Assembly: GCA_037015955.1 (NCBI GenBank)
Contig: CP143548.1
Location: 1,351,001-1,415,000, forward strand
Source: Lachnospiraceae bacterium JLR.KK008
Lineage (GTDB): Bacteria > Bacillota > Clostridia > Lachnospirales > Lachnospiraceae
Length of the DNA: 64,000 nt
Direction: 5' to 3'
A program made the position numbers and the translations under genes. How positions within the stretch are numbered: position 1 is the first letter of the stretch; each line of letters begins with the position of its first letter. Positions 44,535 through 53,730 of the stretch are shown here, one piece after another. The notes beneath the pieces were generated by a model, which saw only the letters and a list, made by a program, of their open reading frames with translations, made no database searches and was not told the DNA's origin.

Positions 44535-47500
44535 ATGAGCGTACTCTTGTTTTTGCTGGTCTGGCTGGTTTCTCCGTTTGTGGAACTGGCTGTAATCATA
44601 ATACTATGGAAAGAGAATCAGCGTCATAAAGAAAAAATCCGGGAGCTGGAGCGTCAGCAATATGGCAGACAAGCGCCGCCTCATCCGCAGGGCCAGCCTG
44701 TGGGCCGGGGGCCATATGCGGGTGTCCCGGGGGCAGATGCGGGCGGGATGTGGCAGCGGCCGGGTCAGCCTGTGGGGATGCCACGGCCGGATTCGCAGCC
44801 GGTAGCATATGGGCAATGGAGGGGTCAGCCTGTGGACATGCCGCCGAAAGTATTGCCGCAGCCGAAGCCTGCATCACAGCCGACAGATATGCCGCAGTCC
44901 GTATGGCCGGCGCCGCAATCTGTGTCACAGCCGGCAGATATGCCGCAGTCCGCATGGCCGGCGCCGCAATCTGCATCACAGCCGCGGCAATCCGCGCCGC
45001 AGTTCACGCCGCCGCGGCCGGTCATCGCAGTGCAGCGGCCCGGGCATTCTGCCAATGTCATGGGAACGGCGGCTTTGATTGTAGGTATTATCTTTGTGGT
45101 GCTTGCCGGTCTGATCTTTTCAACTACGACATGGAAAATATTGCCGGATCTGGGAAAAGTGATGCTGATCGGCCTGTTTGTGCTTGTCTTTTTCGGCTCC
45201 AGCCTGATCGCGGAAAAGAAACTACATATTCATAAGACGGGCAACGGCCTGTATCTGCTTGGCAGTATTTTCCTGTTTCTTACGGTACTGGCAGCCTGCT
45301 ATTTCCGCTTTCTCGGGTCCGCCTTTGTTCTGGAAGGGGTAAACCGGTATCGTGTGCTGTGGATTGGTTCTCTTGTGACAACAGGCGTCTGGTTTCTCGG
45401 TATGAGACGGTTCTGCGACAGGTTGTTTACACATGCCTGTCTGTGGGGTATGACTGTGAGCATGGTGTTTCTCGGACTCTCCTTTGCCTGGGAGCCGACA
45501 GACTTCTTTGGATTTATGACAGTATATGCGTTTGTCCTTCTGCTGTTGGAATGGTCGATCGAGCGGCTTGAGGCCAGTCCGGTTAAGGCCAAACGGAAAG
45601 AACCGGGAGCGCCGGGAACCGGTAAGCTGGAAACAGAAACCGGAGAGACGGTGCTCAAAGGGAAGGCGACGGAGGACGCAGGAGCAGTCCCGGCGGGGCA
45701 GGGTAAGGAGCGGCGGTGCGTTACGTGGGCGCAGGCGTTTTTTATGCTCCGGGAAGAGATGGCGTTATTTGTCCCTGTCCATTTCTGGCTGTTTGCGGGT
45801 CTCTGTGCTTATAACGGCCTGATGGAAATGGCCGGAATATCGCAGCGGCATCTGTTTACCCTGTGCGCGATGGCCGTTACTGTCGCGGGGATGGCTTTGC
45901 TGTGCACGCGGAAGAGGCCGATTTCCTGTCAATGGCTGTTTCTTGCATCTTTAGAATACTTTGCACATTATACCGCTGTCACCTGGCTGTTTGCGCAGCG
46001 GGAGATCTATGCGTTTCTGACAGTGGAGGCGGTCGCCGCAGGCTGTTTTTCCCTGTGGCTGTGTTGCCGCCGGGCGGGCAGTGAGCGAAGAGGGCCTTTG
46101 CTTGCCGGAAGCCGGGCGGAAGGTGCGATTTGTCTGAGCATGATCTTTGTGGATACACTGGCGGTGATCGGACTCTCCTGGCTTGGAACTATGGCGCCGG
46201 GAGAGCAGCTTGCGGCTTTCGCTGCCGTACTTCTCGCTGCCGGAGCGCTGTATCTGTGGGGCAGGTCCTGCCGGTGGGTTCCGGAGACAGTCGTCTTGCT
46301 CTGTCTTTACCTGACTGTGGCAGCATGGAATCTTGGAAAGCTATATCATCCGAACTGCCCCGGTTATGAAGTGTTTGTGACAGGGTATCTCTGTCTTGTG
46401 ATCTTATGGAGTTTTTGCAGTCAGAAAGACTGCAGGATCTCTATGACGGTGATCGCAGTCATTTTGGCCGGCATAAGTGGTTTTCCGCTTTCGGCGGTGC
46501 CGCTGTCTGTGCTGGCGGCCATGGTGATGACTGGCAGAAAAGCAGGGCGGGAGCTTCCGGGACAGGACAGGTTTCTCTGTCTGCTGTTTTTGACGGCTGC
46601 GTTTTCCTTTTACCGTAAGTCTCCGGAGGCATTGTGGTCATTGTGGCTGTTTGCAGCTTTGTTTTGGGCGGTCTATCTGTTTTTGTATCGAAGAAAACAT
46701 TTGTGGCTGACAGGAGTTTGCGCTTCTGCCATGCTTTTCCTGCCGACCGCATTATCCGGGCGGTATCAGATAACGGGAGATGCGCTTTATCTGTCGGTCG
46801 CTGTTTCGCTGTTGATTTCAGGTATCGTGTGCAGACTGTTCGTGCCGGTTGTGGCCAGGGAAGAAGGGGAGACGGGTGCCTGGCAAATTGACTTTTATCA
46901 TATTTTATCTGCGGCGCCGCTGCTTGTGATGACAGTTCTGGCAGATCCGTACTGGCGGCTTGGGTATCTGCTCTTAATTGGCCTTTATTGTCTGCAGTAT
47001 GCGTCGGTGAAGGATTTCCCGGGCTGGGAGAAGGTGCGCCGATGTGCGTATTCCGGAGCGGCTGCCTGTCTGCTGCCTGCGTTTTGGCTACAGCCATTTA
47101 TTGTCTGGCCGGCGCTTTTTTCGCTGGAAATCTGTCTGCTGCCTGTAGCGGCCTTTCTCCTGTTTCTTCCTGTTATCTGGGGGAAATCACGGGAACTGCG
47201 TGATGTGCAAACCGTAGGGTATCTGCTTTGTCTTGTGATTCTTGCGATCGATGGCATTGCCACCGGGCAGGTGGCAGACGGCTTGATGCTGGAAGGGCTT
47301 TGTCTGCTGGTATTTGGCTGGGCCAGACGAAAATCATCACAGCTGTGGGAAATAATATCCGTGTTCGTTATGTTTGGATTTTCTGCCATTGCCTTTTATG
47401 GCGGCCTTTATCGTGCCGGCTTGTCGATCGGTTTGTTTCTCGCCGGGTTCTGGCTGTCGTACCTTGTCTTTTGCCAGAAGCGGTATGGCAACTATTATCT

Positions 47501-48287
47501 GAACCTGTTGTCTTCTCTCGTTATGCTTCCGGCGCCGCTTGCATTGTATGGGCAATATGAGATAACAGGGGACCGGCTGTATACATCCGTGGCCATTTCA
47601 CTGCTTGCGTCTGCCATCGTCTTTCGTCTGTTTCTGCCGATCATGCAAAAGGAAGAGGGAGAGCCGGGGGCATGGCAGATCGATTTCTATCATATACTCA
47701 TCGCCCTGCCGCTTTTATGGATGACAGTCTGGGCAGACCGGTACTGGCGGTTTGGGTATCTGCTCTTATTGGCGTTTTACTGTCTCCAGTATGTGCCGGC
47801 AAAACGTTTCCCGGGCTGGGAGAAGGTGCGCCGCAGCGCGCTGACCGGTCTGGAAGGATGTCTGCTCTGCGCGTTCTGGCTGCAGCCGTATCTTACCTGG
47901 CCGGAAATCCTTACTCTGGAGATCAGCCTTCTGCCAGCCGCACTTCTTGTTTTTTCTCTTTCTTTCTTATGGGGGAGATCGGAGATTTTGTGGAATGTGC
48001 AGACTGCCGTCTATACGGGTATGCTGATCATCCTTGCCGTGGACGGTATCCGTACAGGGAAGGTGGGGGATGCGCTTATTCTGGGAGGCGTCTGCCTGCT
48101 GACGTTTGTCTGGGCGATCGTCAGATCGCAGCGCCGCTGGGTGCGGATCGCGGGAGCAATGATTGTAGCCGAAGCGCTTTATATGACGAAAGAGTTCTGG
48201 TTCAGCCTTTCCTGGTGGGTCTATCTGCTGCTGGCCGGAATCGGCCTGCTCTTGTTCGCTGCGGTCAGTGAGAAGAGGAAAAAATAG
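44535..48287 (+). CDS. Very large polytopic membrane protein with internal duplication
   Basis: A protein of about 1250 residues (ATG 44535 with AGAGGTGAG before it; an in-frame start at 44412 overlaps gpmI and is less likely). It begins with one membrane helix, then a Pro/Gln-rich segment (about 45-165) with 17-residue repeats of the type QPADMPQSAWPAPQSAS. The rest is about 30 hydrophobic helices, broken by a charged loop near 350-410. Two consecutive blocks with a period of about 264 residues repeat the sequence YQITGDALYLSVAVSLL ... GAWQIDFYHIL ... FPGWEKVRR ... FWLQPF. No enzyme motif is seen. It resembles large DUF2157/DUF2339-type proteins in style only. Function unknown. Confidence 0.65.
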   Translation: MSVLLFLLVWLVSPFVELAVIIILWKENQRHKEKIRELERQQYGRQAPPHPQGQPVGRGPYAGVPGADAGGMWQRPGQPVGMPRPDSQPVAYGQWRGQPVDMPPKVLPQPKPASQPTDMPQSVWPAPQSVSQPADMPQSAWPAPQSASQPRQSAPQFTPPRPVIAVQRPGHSANVMGTAALIVGIIFVVLAGLIFSTTTWKILPDLGKVMLIGLFVLVFFGSSLIAEKKLHIHKTGNGLYLLGSIFLFLTVLAACYFRFLGSAFVLEGVNRYRVLWIGSLVTTGVWFLGMRRFCDRLFTHACLWGMTVSMVFLGLSFAWEPTDFFGFMTVYAFVLLLLEWSIERLEASPVKAKRKEPGAPGTGKLETETGETVLKGKATEDAGAVPAGQGKERRCVTWAQAFFMLREEMALFVPVHFWLFAGLCAYNGLMEMAGISQRHLFTLCAMAVTVAGMALLCTRKRPISCQWLFLASLEYFAHYTAVTWLFAQREIYAFLTVEAVAAGCFSLWLCCRRAGSERRGPLLAGSRAEGAICLSMIFVDTLAVIGLSWLGTMAPGEQLAAFAAVLLAAGALYLWGRSCRWVPETVVLLCLYLTVAAWNLGKLYHPNCPGYEVFVTGYLCLVILWSFCSQKDCRISMTVIAVILAGISGFPLSAVPLSVLAAMVMTGRKAGRELPGQDRFLCLLFLTAAFSFYRKSPEALWSLWLFAALFWAVYLFLYRRKHLWLTGVCASAMLFLPTALSGRYQITGDALYLSVAVSLLISGIVCRLFVPVVAREEGETGAWQIDFYHILSAAPLLVMTVLADPYWRLGYLLLIGLYCLQYASVKDFPGWEKVRRCAYSGAAACLLPAFWLQPFIVWPALFSLEICLLPVAAFLLFLPVIWGKSRELRDVQTVGYLLCLVILAIDGIATGQVADGLMLEGLCLLVFGWARRKSSQLWEIISVFVMFGFSAIAFYGGLYRAGLSIGLFLAGFWLSYLVFCQKRYGNYYLNLLSSLVMLPAPLALYGQYEITGDRLYTSVAISLLASAIVFRLFLPIMQKEEGEPGAWQIDFYHILIALPLLWMTVWADRYWRFGYLLLLAFYCLQYVPAKRFPGWEKVRRSALTGLEGCLLCAFWLQPYLTWPEILTLEISLLPAALLVFSLSFLWGRSEILWNVQTAVYTGMLIILAVDGIRTGKVGDALILGGVCLLTFVWAIVRSQRRWVRIAGAMIVAEALYMTKEFWFSLSWWVYLLLAGIGLLLFAAVSEKRKK
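44871..44990 (+). repeat. 51-base in-frame repeats encoding Pro/Gln-rich segment
   Basis: Two near-identical 51-base units (from about 44875 and 44926) plus a partial third starting at 44977 encode MPQSxWPAPQSxSQP. They keep the frame and form a low-complexity linker after the first membrane helix of the large membrane protein. Confidence 0.85.
46600..48190 (+). repeat. Tandem duplication within the large membrane protein gene
   Basis: Two adjacent blocks, about 46600-47391 and 47392-48190, encode similar sequences at a constant offset of 792 bases (264 codons). For example CGGTATCAGATAACGGGAGA at 46761 corresponds to CAATATGAGATAACAGGG at 47553, and a stretch encoding PGWEKVRR is nearly identical at DNA level in both. 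Sequence divergence is higher toward the block ends, so the duplication is not very recent. Confidence 0.75.
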
Positions 48288-48301
48288 TTTTCCAAATATT
48301 C

Positions 48302-48364
48302 TTGACAGTTGTTCTGTATATGGTACAATAGGTGTATTAACATACATAGTACACACATAATACA
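48302..48364 (+). promoter_or_regulatory. Promoter and possible operator of the GntR/ABC operon
   Basis: TTGACA (48302-48307) and TACAAT (48324-48329) are 16 bases apart. Directly downstream lies the dyad TGTATTA (48333-48339) and TAATACA (48358-48364), with further GTAC and TACAC copies inside. A dyad right after the promoter fits autoregulation by the YtrA-like repressor encoded next. Confidence 0.65.
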
Positions 48365-48401
48365 TCTAGTACCGTATGAAATATTGAGAAAGGAGTCAGG
48401 G

Positions 48402-48779
48402 ATGATTATTCTGGATTATAAAGATACCAGACCGATTTATGAACAGGTAGTGGACAAACTGCAGAAGCTGATCATCAATGGAGTGTTGGAGCCGGACAGT
48501 AAGATGCCGTCGGTCAGGAATCTCGCGGTGGAGTTGTCCATCAATCCCAATACGATACAAAAAGCATATGCCGAATTGGAGCGGCTGGGGTTTTTGTATA
48601 CGATCAAGGGCAGGGGAAATTTTGTAATGTATCACGAAGGGCTATATCTGCTGAAAAAGAAAGAGTACCTGGAAAAGATCGGGAAGCTCTTAAAAGAGGC
48701 GGAGGAGATCGGCATTTCCAGACAGGAGATGCTGCAGAGTCTGACGGAAGGAGAGGGAGAAAATGATAGAAATTCTTGA
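48402..48779 (+). CDS. GntR-family transcriptional regulator, YtrA-like
   Basis: A 125-residue regulator. The winged helix (residues about 8-75) shows IYEQVVDKLQKLIINGVLEPDSKMPSVRNLAVELSINPNTIQKAYAELE-type GntR sequence, and only a short helical tail follows, as in the YtrA subfamily. YtrA represses its own ABC-transporter operon and is relieved by cell-wall-active antibiotics in Bacillus. The gene overlaps the ATPase gene by 17 bases. AAGGAG precedes the ATG at 48402. Confidence 0.92.
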   Translation: MIILDYKDTRPIYEQVVDKLQKLIINGVLEPDSKMPSVRNLAVELSINPNTIQKAYAELERLGFLYTIKGRGNFVMYHEGLYLLKKKEYLEKIGKLLKEAEEIGISRQEMLQSLTEGEGENDRNS

Positions 48780-49668
48780 CATCAGCAAACGATTTGAAGA
48801 GATACAGGCTGTTGATCATGTGAACATTATGATCAAAGAAGGCAGTGTCTTTGGTCTGATCGGCACGAACGGAGCGGGAAAAAGTACTGTGCTGCGAATG
48901 ATCTGTGGGGTGCTCAGGCCTGATGAAGGACAGGTGCTCATAGACGGGATACCGGTATTTGATCATGTGGACGCCAAAGAGAAGCTGTTTTTTATCGCTG
49001 ATGAGCCGTATTTTTTTGCCAATGCCACACCGGAGGATATGGGAAAATATTACATCAGCGTGTTTCCGAAGTTTGATCTGGAGAATTATCACCGCTATCT
49101 GGACAGTTTCGGTCTGGGGCGCAGACGGAAAGTGGCAACTTTTTCCAAGGGGATGAAAAAGCAGCTCGCCATATTGCTTGGCATTTGTGCGAGGACAAAA
49201 TATCTGTTCTGTGATGAGACTTTTGATGGTCTGGACCCGGTCATGCGTCAGGGAATCAAAAGTCTGATGGCCAAAGAGATGGATGAGCGAGGAATGACGC
49301 CGATTATCGCATCCCATAATCTGCGGGAGCTGGAAGACATCTGCGATCATGTAGGACTTTTACATCGGGGCGGCGTGCTTCTGTCAAGAGATCTGGAGGA
49401 GATGAAGCTCAACATTCAGAAAGTACAGTGTGTGCTTGACGAAGGGGTTGATGCGGCAGAAGTGTTTGGCAGGCTGAACATTGTGAAATCGGAACAGAGG
49501 GGATCTTTATATACGTTGACGATCCGAGGCAGCCGGGAGGAGATCATCAATTATTTCAGCACCGTCAGGACGATATTCTTTGAGGCGCTTCCTCTTTCTC
49601 TTGAGGAAATCTTTATCAGTGAAACGGAGGTAGTGGGCTATGACATCAAAAAAATCATTTTTGGTTAA
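48763..49668 (+). CDS. ABC transporter ATP-binding protein
   Basis: A 301-residue ABC ATPase. Walker A is GLIGTNGAGKST, the signature is FSKGMKKQLAIL, Walker B is YLFCDETFDGLDP, and the switch histidine is in IIASHNLRELED. Walker B ends CDETFDGLD where most have LDEPxxGLD. A regulatory C-terminal stretch of about 80 residues follows. It is coupled by overlaps to the regulator upstream and the permease downstream, so the three form one system similar to YtrBCDEF/bceAB-like exporters. Confidence 0.93.
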   Translation: MIEILDISKRFEEIQAVDHVNIMIKEGSVFGLIGTNGAGKSTVLRMICGVLRPDEGQVLIDGIPVFDHVDAKEKLFFIADEPYFFANATPEDMGKYYISVFPKFDLENYHRYLDSFGLGRRRKVATFSKGMKKQLAILLGICARTKYLFCDETFDGLDPVMRQGIKSLMAKEMDERGMTPIIASHNLRELEDICDHVGLLHRGGVLLSRDLEEMKLNIQKVQCVLDEGVDAAEVFGRLNIVKSEQRGSLYTLTIRGSREEIINYFSTVRTIFFEALPLSLEEIFISETEVVGYDIKKIIFG

Positions 49669-51826
49669 TATAAAAACAAATGCCAGAAGACGCATCTGGC
49701 TGTATGTCATTATGTTTCTTGCGTTCTTTTTCTCACAGCCGGTATTTCTGGCGATGAGTCTGAGTACGGAAACAATGTATTACACGTTTGACGATCTGGG
49801 CGCGCATTTGGGCAATGTGTTTGCGCTTTGTGTGGGACTGAACGGCGGCATGGCGTTTCTTGTGGCCATACTGGCTGTGATCTCGGCAGTCCAGGGATTT
49901 TCTTATATGTATCAGAGAAAGAAACTGGATCTGTATATGAGCGTACCGGTGTCAAAGGAACGGCGGTTTGCGGCGATCTATATCAATGGCGTACTCGCTT
50001 ATCTTGCTTCCTATCTGATCAGTATGATGCTCAGCTTTCTTGTGGCGCAGGCGATGGGCGCGCAGATCTGGCGGGGACTGGGAGAAGCAGCAGCCGCATT
50101 GATCGGTAATACGATGCTCTTTTTAGCAGTCTATCATATCACGATTCTGGCGGTTATGCTGACAGGCAATCTGATCGTGACATTGATGGGGACTTTTGTA
50201 TTGTTGTTTTATGACGGTGTCATCTATCTGTTGACCGGCGGATATATGGAAACTTTTTTCAGCAGTTTTCATTACCGGTCAACGGAAAGAATGGCGGACT
50301 TTCTCATCTCTCCGGTGATCCGTTTCTTTATGTTGACCAGTCAGGCTTTTGATTTTGGCGCGAGTTATAATTATTACCGAAGAGTGCTGCAATGGGGAGA
50401 ATTTTTCCGGGGGCTTGTGCCGATTGGGTTCGTGGCCGTTTTGGCTCTCGGACTGGCATATTACTGCTATACGAAAAAACCGGCGGAAGTATGTGGGAAG
50501 TCGATGGCGTTTCCGGTGACAAAACCTGTTATCAAAGTGTGCATTACCATTCCGGCAGGTTTGACAGGCGGCGTTTCATTCTATTATCTGTCCGGTCAGA
50601 GTATGCTGTTCTTTCTGTTCGGGATGCTGGCGGGCACGCTTCTTTGCCACAGTATTGTGGAAGTGATCTATGATTTTGACATTCGCAGTGTCAGAAACGG
50701 CTGGAAGTCTCTGCTCATTTCCGCCGTTGGAGTGGCAGTAATCTTCTTAGTGTTTGTCTGTGATCTGCTCGGTTATGACAGTTATGTGCCCAGGCAGGAG
50801 CAGGTAGACCACATTGCCATGCGGTTCACGGACAGTTACGGTACCTTTTATAATGAGGAATTTGAGTCAATCGGGGCGGAGCAATATATTTTTGACAATA
50901 TGCAGATCACAGATATGCAGCCGATTCTGGAGCTGGCGACAAAGCGGATGGGGCAGATAGCGGAAGTAGGATCGCAGGTTCGTTACTGCAGCATACAGTA
51001 TACACTGAAAAATGGTAAAAATGTCTATCGCTCGTTTCCGATCATGTACAGAGAGGATACGGCGCTGCTTGATCAGATCGTGACAGATCCGGCTTATCAG
51101 CAGGGGAGTTCGCTCGTATATAACGAGCCGCTGCTGACGCTGGGAAAACGTCTGCGTATCTATTATGACGATGGTCGCGGCAGGAATGTCATCACCTCAG
51201 AATTTTCTCTGGAGGAGCTTTGGACGGCCTACAGAAAAGACATGGAGGATTTTACGTATACGGAAATGCTGGAAGAGCTTGTAACAGGAAAATTTGAGAT
51301 GGAGTGCGTGGAGAACGGCATGTATGTATCTGCACAGTTGCCGGTTTATCCGTCCTTTACCAATACGATCGCTCTCATTCAAAAGACAGGGCTGTACAGA
51401 GAAGACTATCTGGATATGAGCAATGTGGAGCAGATTATCGTCCGCAACAACAACAGTGAGGCATATGACAAATTCGGTCATGAAAATGAGTATGGTACTT
51501 ACCATTATATTGATTTCTCAGTGGAAGCGACGTTTGAAGATGCGCAGGAGATGCAGCAGATTGCGGATGCCATCTATCCGCAGAACTTTGACGATTTCTG
51601 GATGCCAGGCGATACGCTTGACAGAGACTATGATGTGACCGTCGTCTTCAAACAAGAGCCGGATATGACGGACAGTGACCGCGGCAGCTATGGCAACTAT
51701 TATATGCTGACAGATCAGATTCCGGAGTTTGTCAAAGAGGCAACTCTTTACAGAGAGGGCAGTGAGACAGGAGCGGTTTCCGGCGAGACGGTGCAGCCGG
51801 AGGTATACATATCCATTGATTATTAA
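49640..51826 (+). CDS. ABC transporter permease with DUF6449-like C-terminus
   Basis: A 728-residue membrane protein. The first 390 residues or so hold about nine to ten membrane helices in an ABC-2-like arrangement (MFLAFFFSQPVFLAMS, YMYQRKKLDLYMSVPVSKERRF). The remaining 330 residues are a large soluble domain after the last helix (HIAMRFTDSYGTFYNEEF, YTLKNGKNVYRSFPI, YDVTVVFKQEPD), matching the DUF6449-type extension found with YtrA-linked permeases. Its start is 29 bases inside the ATPase gene. It is probably a two-fold permease partner of the ATPase. Substrate unknown, cell-wall antibiotic or peptide export being one guess. Confidence 0.8.
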   Translation: MTSKKSFLVNIKTNARRRIWLYVIMFLAFFFSQPVFLAMSLSTETMYYTFDDLGAHLGNVFALCVGLNGGMAFLVAILAVISAVQGFSYMYQRKKLDLYMSVPVSKERRFAAIYINGVLAYLASYLISMMLSFLVAQAMGAQIWRGLGEAAAALIGNTMLFLAVYHITILAVMLTGNLIVTLMGTFVLLFYDGVIYLLTGGYMETFFSSFHYRSTERMADFLISPVIRFFMLTSQAFDFGASYNYYRRVLQWGEFFRGLVPIGFVAVLALGLAYYCYTKKPAEVCGKSMAFPVTKPVIKVCITIPAGLTGGVSFYYLSGQSMLFFLFGMLAGTLLCHSIVEVIYDFDIRSVRNGWKSLLISAVGVAVIFLVFVCDLLGYDSYVPRQEQVDHIAMRFTDSYGTFYNEEFESIGAEQYIFDNMQITDMQPILELATKRMGQIAEVGSQVRYCSIQYTLKNGKNVYRSFPIMYREDTALLDQIVTDPAYQQGSSLVYNEPLLTLGKRLRIYYDDGRGRNVITSEFSLEELWTAYRKDMEDFTYTEMLEELVTGKFEMECVENGMYVSAQLPVYPSFTNTIALIQKTGLYREDYLDMSNVEQIIVRNNNSEAYDKFGHENEYGTYHYIDFSVEATFEDAQEMQQIADAIYPQNFDDFWMPGDTLDRDYDVTVVFKQEPDMTDSDRGSYGNYYMLTDQIPEFVKEATLYREGSETGAVSGETVQPEVYISIDY

Positions 51827-51918
51827 AGATACTTTCTCGCGTTTGTGAGATTTGTGAGGATAGGATCTTCCGGAAGAGGACATACTTTCCATAAAACGGG
51901 TTTATTTGGAGGTATGGA

Positions 51919-53244
51919 ATGAAACGATATATGGAGATCACAGATGTACATGGGCGTGAGATTCTGGATTCCCGGGGGAATCCGACAGTGGAAGCGGAAG
52001 TGACACTGACCGATACAATTACAAAGGAACGTTTCGGCGGAAGCGCGGCAGTGCCCTCCGGCGCAAGCACAGGCAGATTTGAAGCCGTGGAGCTGCGTGA
52101 CGGAGAGCCGCGCTATTTTGGGCTTGGAACGATGAAGGCAGTCAACCACATCAACACGGAGATCAAAGAGAAGATTATGGGCCGCAACGGTCTCAATCAG
52201 CTGGAGATTGATCATCTGATGCTGGAGGCGGACGGTACGGAAAACAAAGGGCATCTGGGAGCCAATGCCATCCTGGCAGTGTCGATGGCGGTTGCCAGGG
52301 CGGCGGCGGCTTCCCTGCGCATTCCCCTCTACCAGTATCTTGGGGGTACACATACGAAACTGATGCCGGTGCCGATGATGAACATTCTGAACGGGGGCAA
52401 ACATGCGGCCAACACCGTGGATTTTCAGGAGTTTATGATCATGCCGTTAAATGCGGGGAGCTTTCGCGAAGCGCTTCGTGTCTGTGCGGAAATCTATCAC
52501 AATCTGAAAAAGATACTCAATCATAAGGGACTGTCGACCGGAGTGGGTGATGAAGGCGGCTTTGCCCCTGATCTTCCCGACGCGAAAGCAGTATTGTCGC
52601 TGATCATGGAGGCTATCGAAGCGGCGGGATACCGGCCGGGCGATGATATAAAGATTGCGCTTGATGTGGCCAGCAGCGAGCTCTACAATGAGAAGACCGG
52701 CATGTATCATTTTCCCGGGGAGAGCAGGCTGACCGGCAGTGAAGTCGTCAGAGACACCCAGGAGATGATTTCTTATTATGAGGAACTGATCGAGCAATTC
52801 CCGATTGCCTCCATAGAGGACGGACTTGCGGAGGATGATTGGGACGGATGGCAGGAGATGACAAAGCGCATCGGAAAGAAAGTCCAGCTTGTCGGTGACG
52901 ACCTGTTTGTCACGAATACCAAGCGTCTGGAGGCGGGTATTAAGCTGGGCGTGGCCAATGCGATCCTTGTGAAAGTAAATCAGATCGGCAGCGTGTCGGA
53001 GGCGATGGAAGCGATCGAGATGGCGCACAAAAACGCATACCGTTCGGTCATATCCCACCGTTCCGGAGAAACCGAGGACACCTTTATCGCGGATCTGGCA
53101 GTGGCGGTGAATGCGGGACAGATCAAGACAGGCGCGCCGTGCCGAAGCGACCGGGTGGCAAAATATAATCAACTGCTGCGCATTGAGGAAGAAATCGGTG
53201 TGGATGCGCGTTATACCGGACCTTTCCAGAAAACACAGGAGTAA
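51919..53244 (+). CDS. eno: Enolase
   Basis: Enolase interconverts 2-phosphoglycerate and phosphoenolpyruvate in glycolysis. The 441-residue protein has [49 protein letters not shown], the magnesium sites in [28 protein letters not shown] and [10 protein letters not shown], the catalytic lysines in [15 protein letters not shown] and [18 protein letters not shown], and [28 protein letters not shown] precedes the start. The gene stands between the ABC operon and secG. Confidence 0.97.
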   Translation: MKRYMEITDVHGREILDSRGNPTVEAEVTLTDTITKERFGGSAAVPSGASTGRFEAVELRDGEPRYFGLGTMKAVNHINTEIKEKIMGRNGLNQLEIDHLMLEADGTENKGHLGANAILAVSMAVARAAAASLRIPLYQYLGGTHTKLMPVPMMNILNGGKHAANTVDFQEFMIMPLNAGSFREALRVCAEIYHNLKKILNHKGLSTGVGDEGGFAPDLPDAKAVLSLIMEAIEAAGYRPGDDIKIALDVASSELYNEKTGMYHFPGESRLTGSEVVRDTQEMISYYEELIEQFPIASIEDGLAEDDWDGWQEMTKRIGKKVQLVGDDLFVTNTKRLEAGIKLGVANAILVKVNQIGSVSEAMEAIEMAHKNAYRSVISHRSGETEDTFIADLAVAVNAGQIKTGAPCRSDRVAKYNQLLRIEEEIGVDARYTGPFQKTQE

Positions 53245-53321
53245 CATCAGGAGCATAAAACTGCCGGAAGGGACGGGCTGTTCTCTTCCGGCGTCGGTTG
53301 TGGATATTATTGGAAAAGGGC

Positions 53322-53350
53322 TTGTAATTCTTGTGCACCTGTGGTAGAAT
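53322..53350 (+). promoter_or_regulatory. Promoter of secG
   Basis: TTGTAA (53322-53327) and TAGAAT (53345-53350) are 17 bases apart, about 30 bases before the secG start. A GCCGGAAG/CTTCCGGC stem (53264-53292) lies just upstream, without a T-run. Confidence 0.65.
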
Positions 53351-53380
53351 AGTGCTTGTTTAGCATTAGGAGGTGTAAGA

Positions 53381-53620
53381 ATGAGCGCATTGAGAACCAT
53401 TCTTTTAATCGTATTTATTGTCGTCTCTCTTATTCTGGCGACGATCGTATTGATGCAGGAAGGAAAATCCGCTGGTCTGGGAGCCATCAGTGGGGCTGCC
53501 GAGACCTACTGGGGGAAAAATAAAGGACGTTCTATGGAAGGGACGCTCGTCAAGCTGACAAAAGTTCTGGCAATTTTGTTCTTTGTGCTGGCGGCGGTTT
53601 TGAATACACGTTTCTTTTAG
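53381..53620 (+). CDS. secG: Preprotein translocase subunit SecG
   Basis: A 79-residue membrane protein with two hydrophobic segments (about 4-22 and 57-77) and the SecG motif LMQEGKSAGLGAISG between them, then GKNKGRSMEGTLVKLTK. SecG stabilises the SecYE channel. GGAGGTG precedes the start. A terminator follows it, and then rnr begins, a common order in Gram-positive bacteria. Confidence 0.92.
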   Translation: MSALRTILLIVFIVVSLILATIVLMQEGKSAGLGAISGAAETYWGKNKGRSMEGTLVKLTKVLAILFFVLAAVLNTRFF

Positions 53621-53631
53621 ACTCAGATAAA

Positions 53632-53657
53632 AACACTCTTGCAAAAGAGTGTTTTTT
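53632..53657 (+). terminator. Intrinsic terminator after secG
   Basis: AACACTCTT (53632-53640) pairs with AAGAGTGTT (53645-53653) around GCAA, followed by TTTT. It is within the secG-rnr gap; rnr begins about 75 bases further. Confidence 0.9.
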
Positions 53658-53730
53658 GTTCGATAAGATTTGGGTGTTGTCATGCTTTTTGACATCCAAA
53701 TCCGCAGAAATATTACAGGAAAGAGAGAAG

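Noticed and set aside
46600..48190. Duplicated block considered as an insertion or mobile element
   Set aside because: The repeats lie inside one open frame, have diverged, and lack inverted ends or a transposase.
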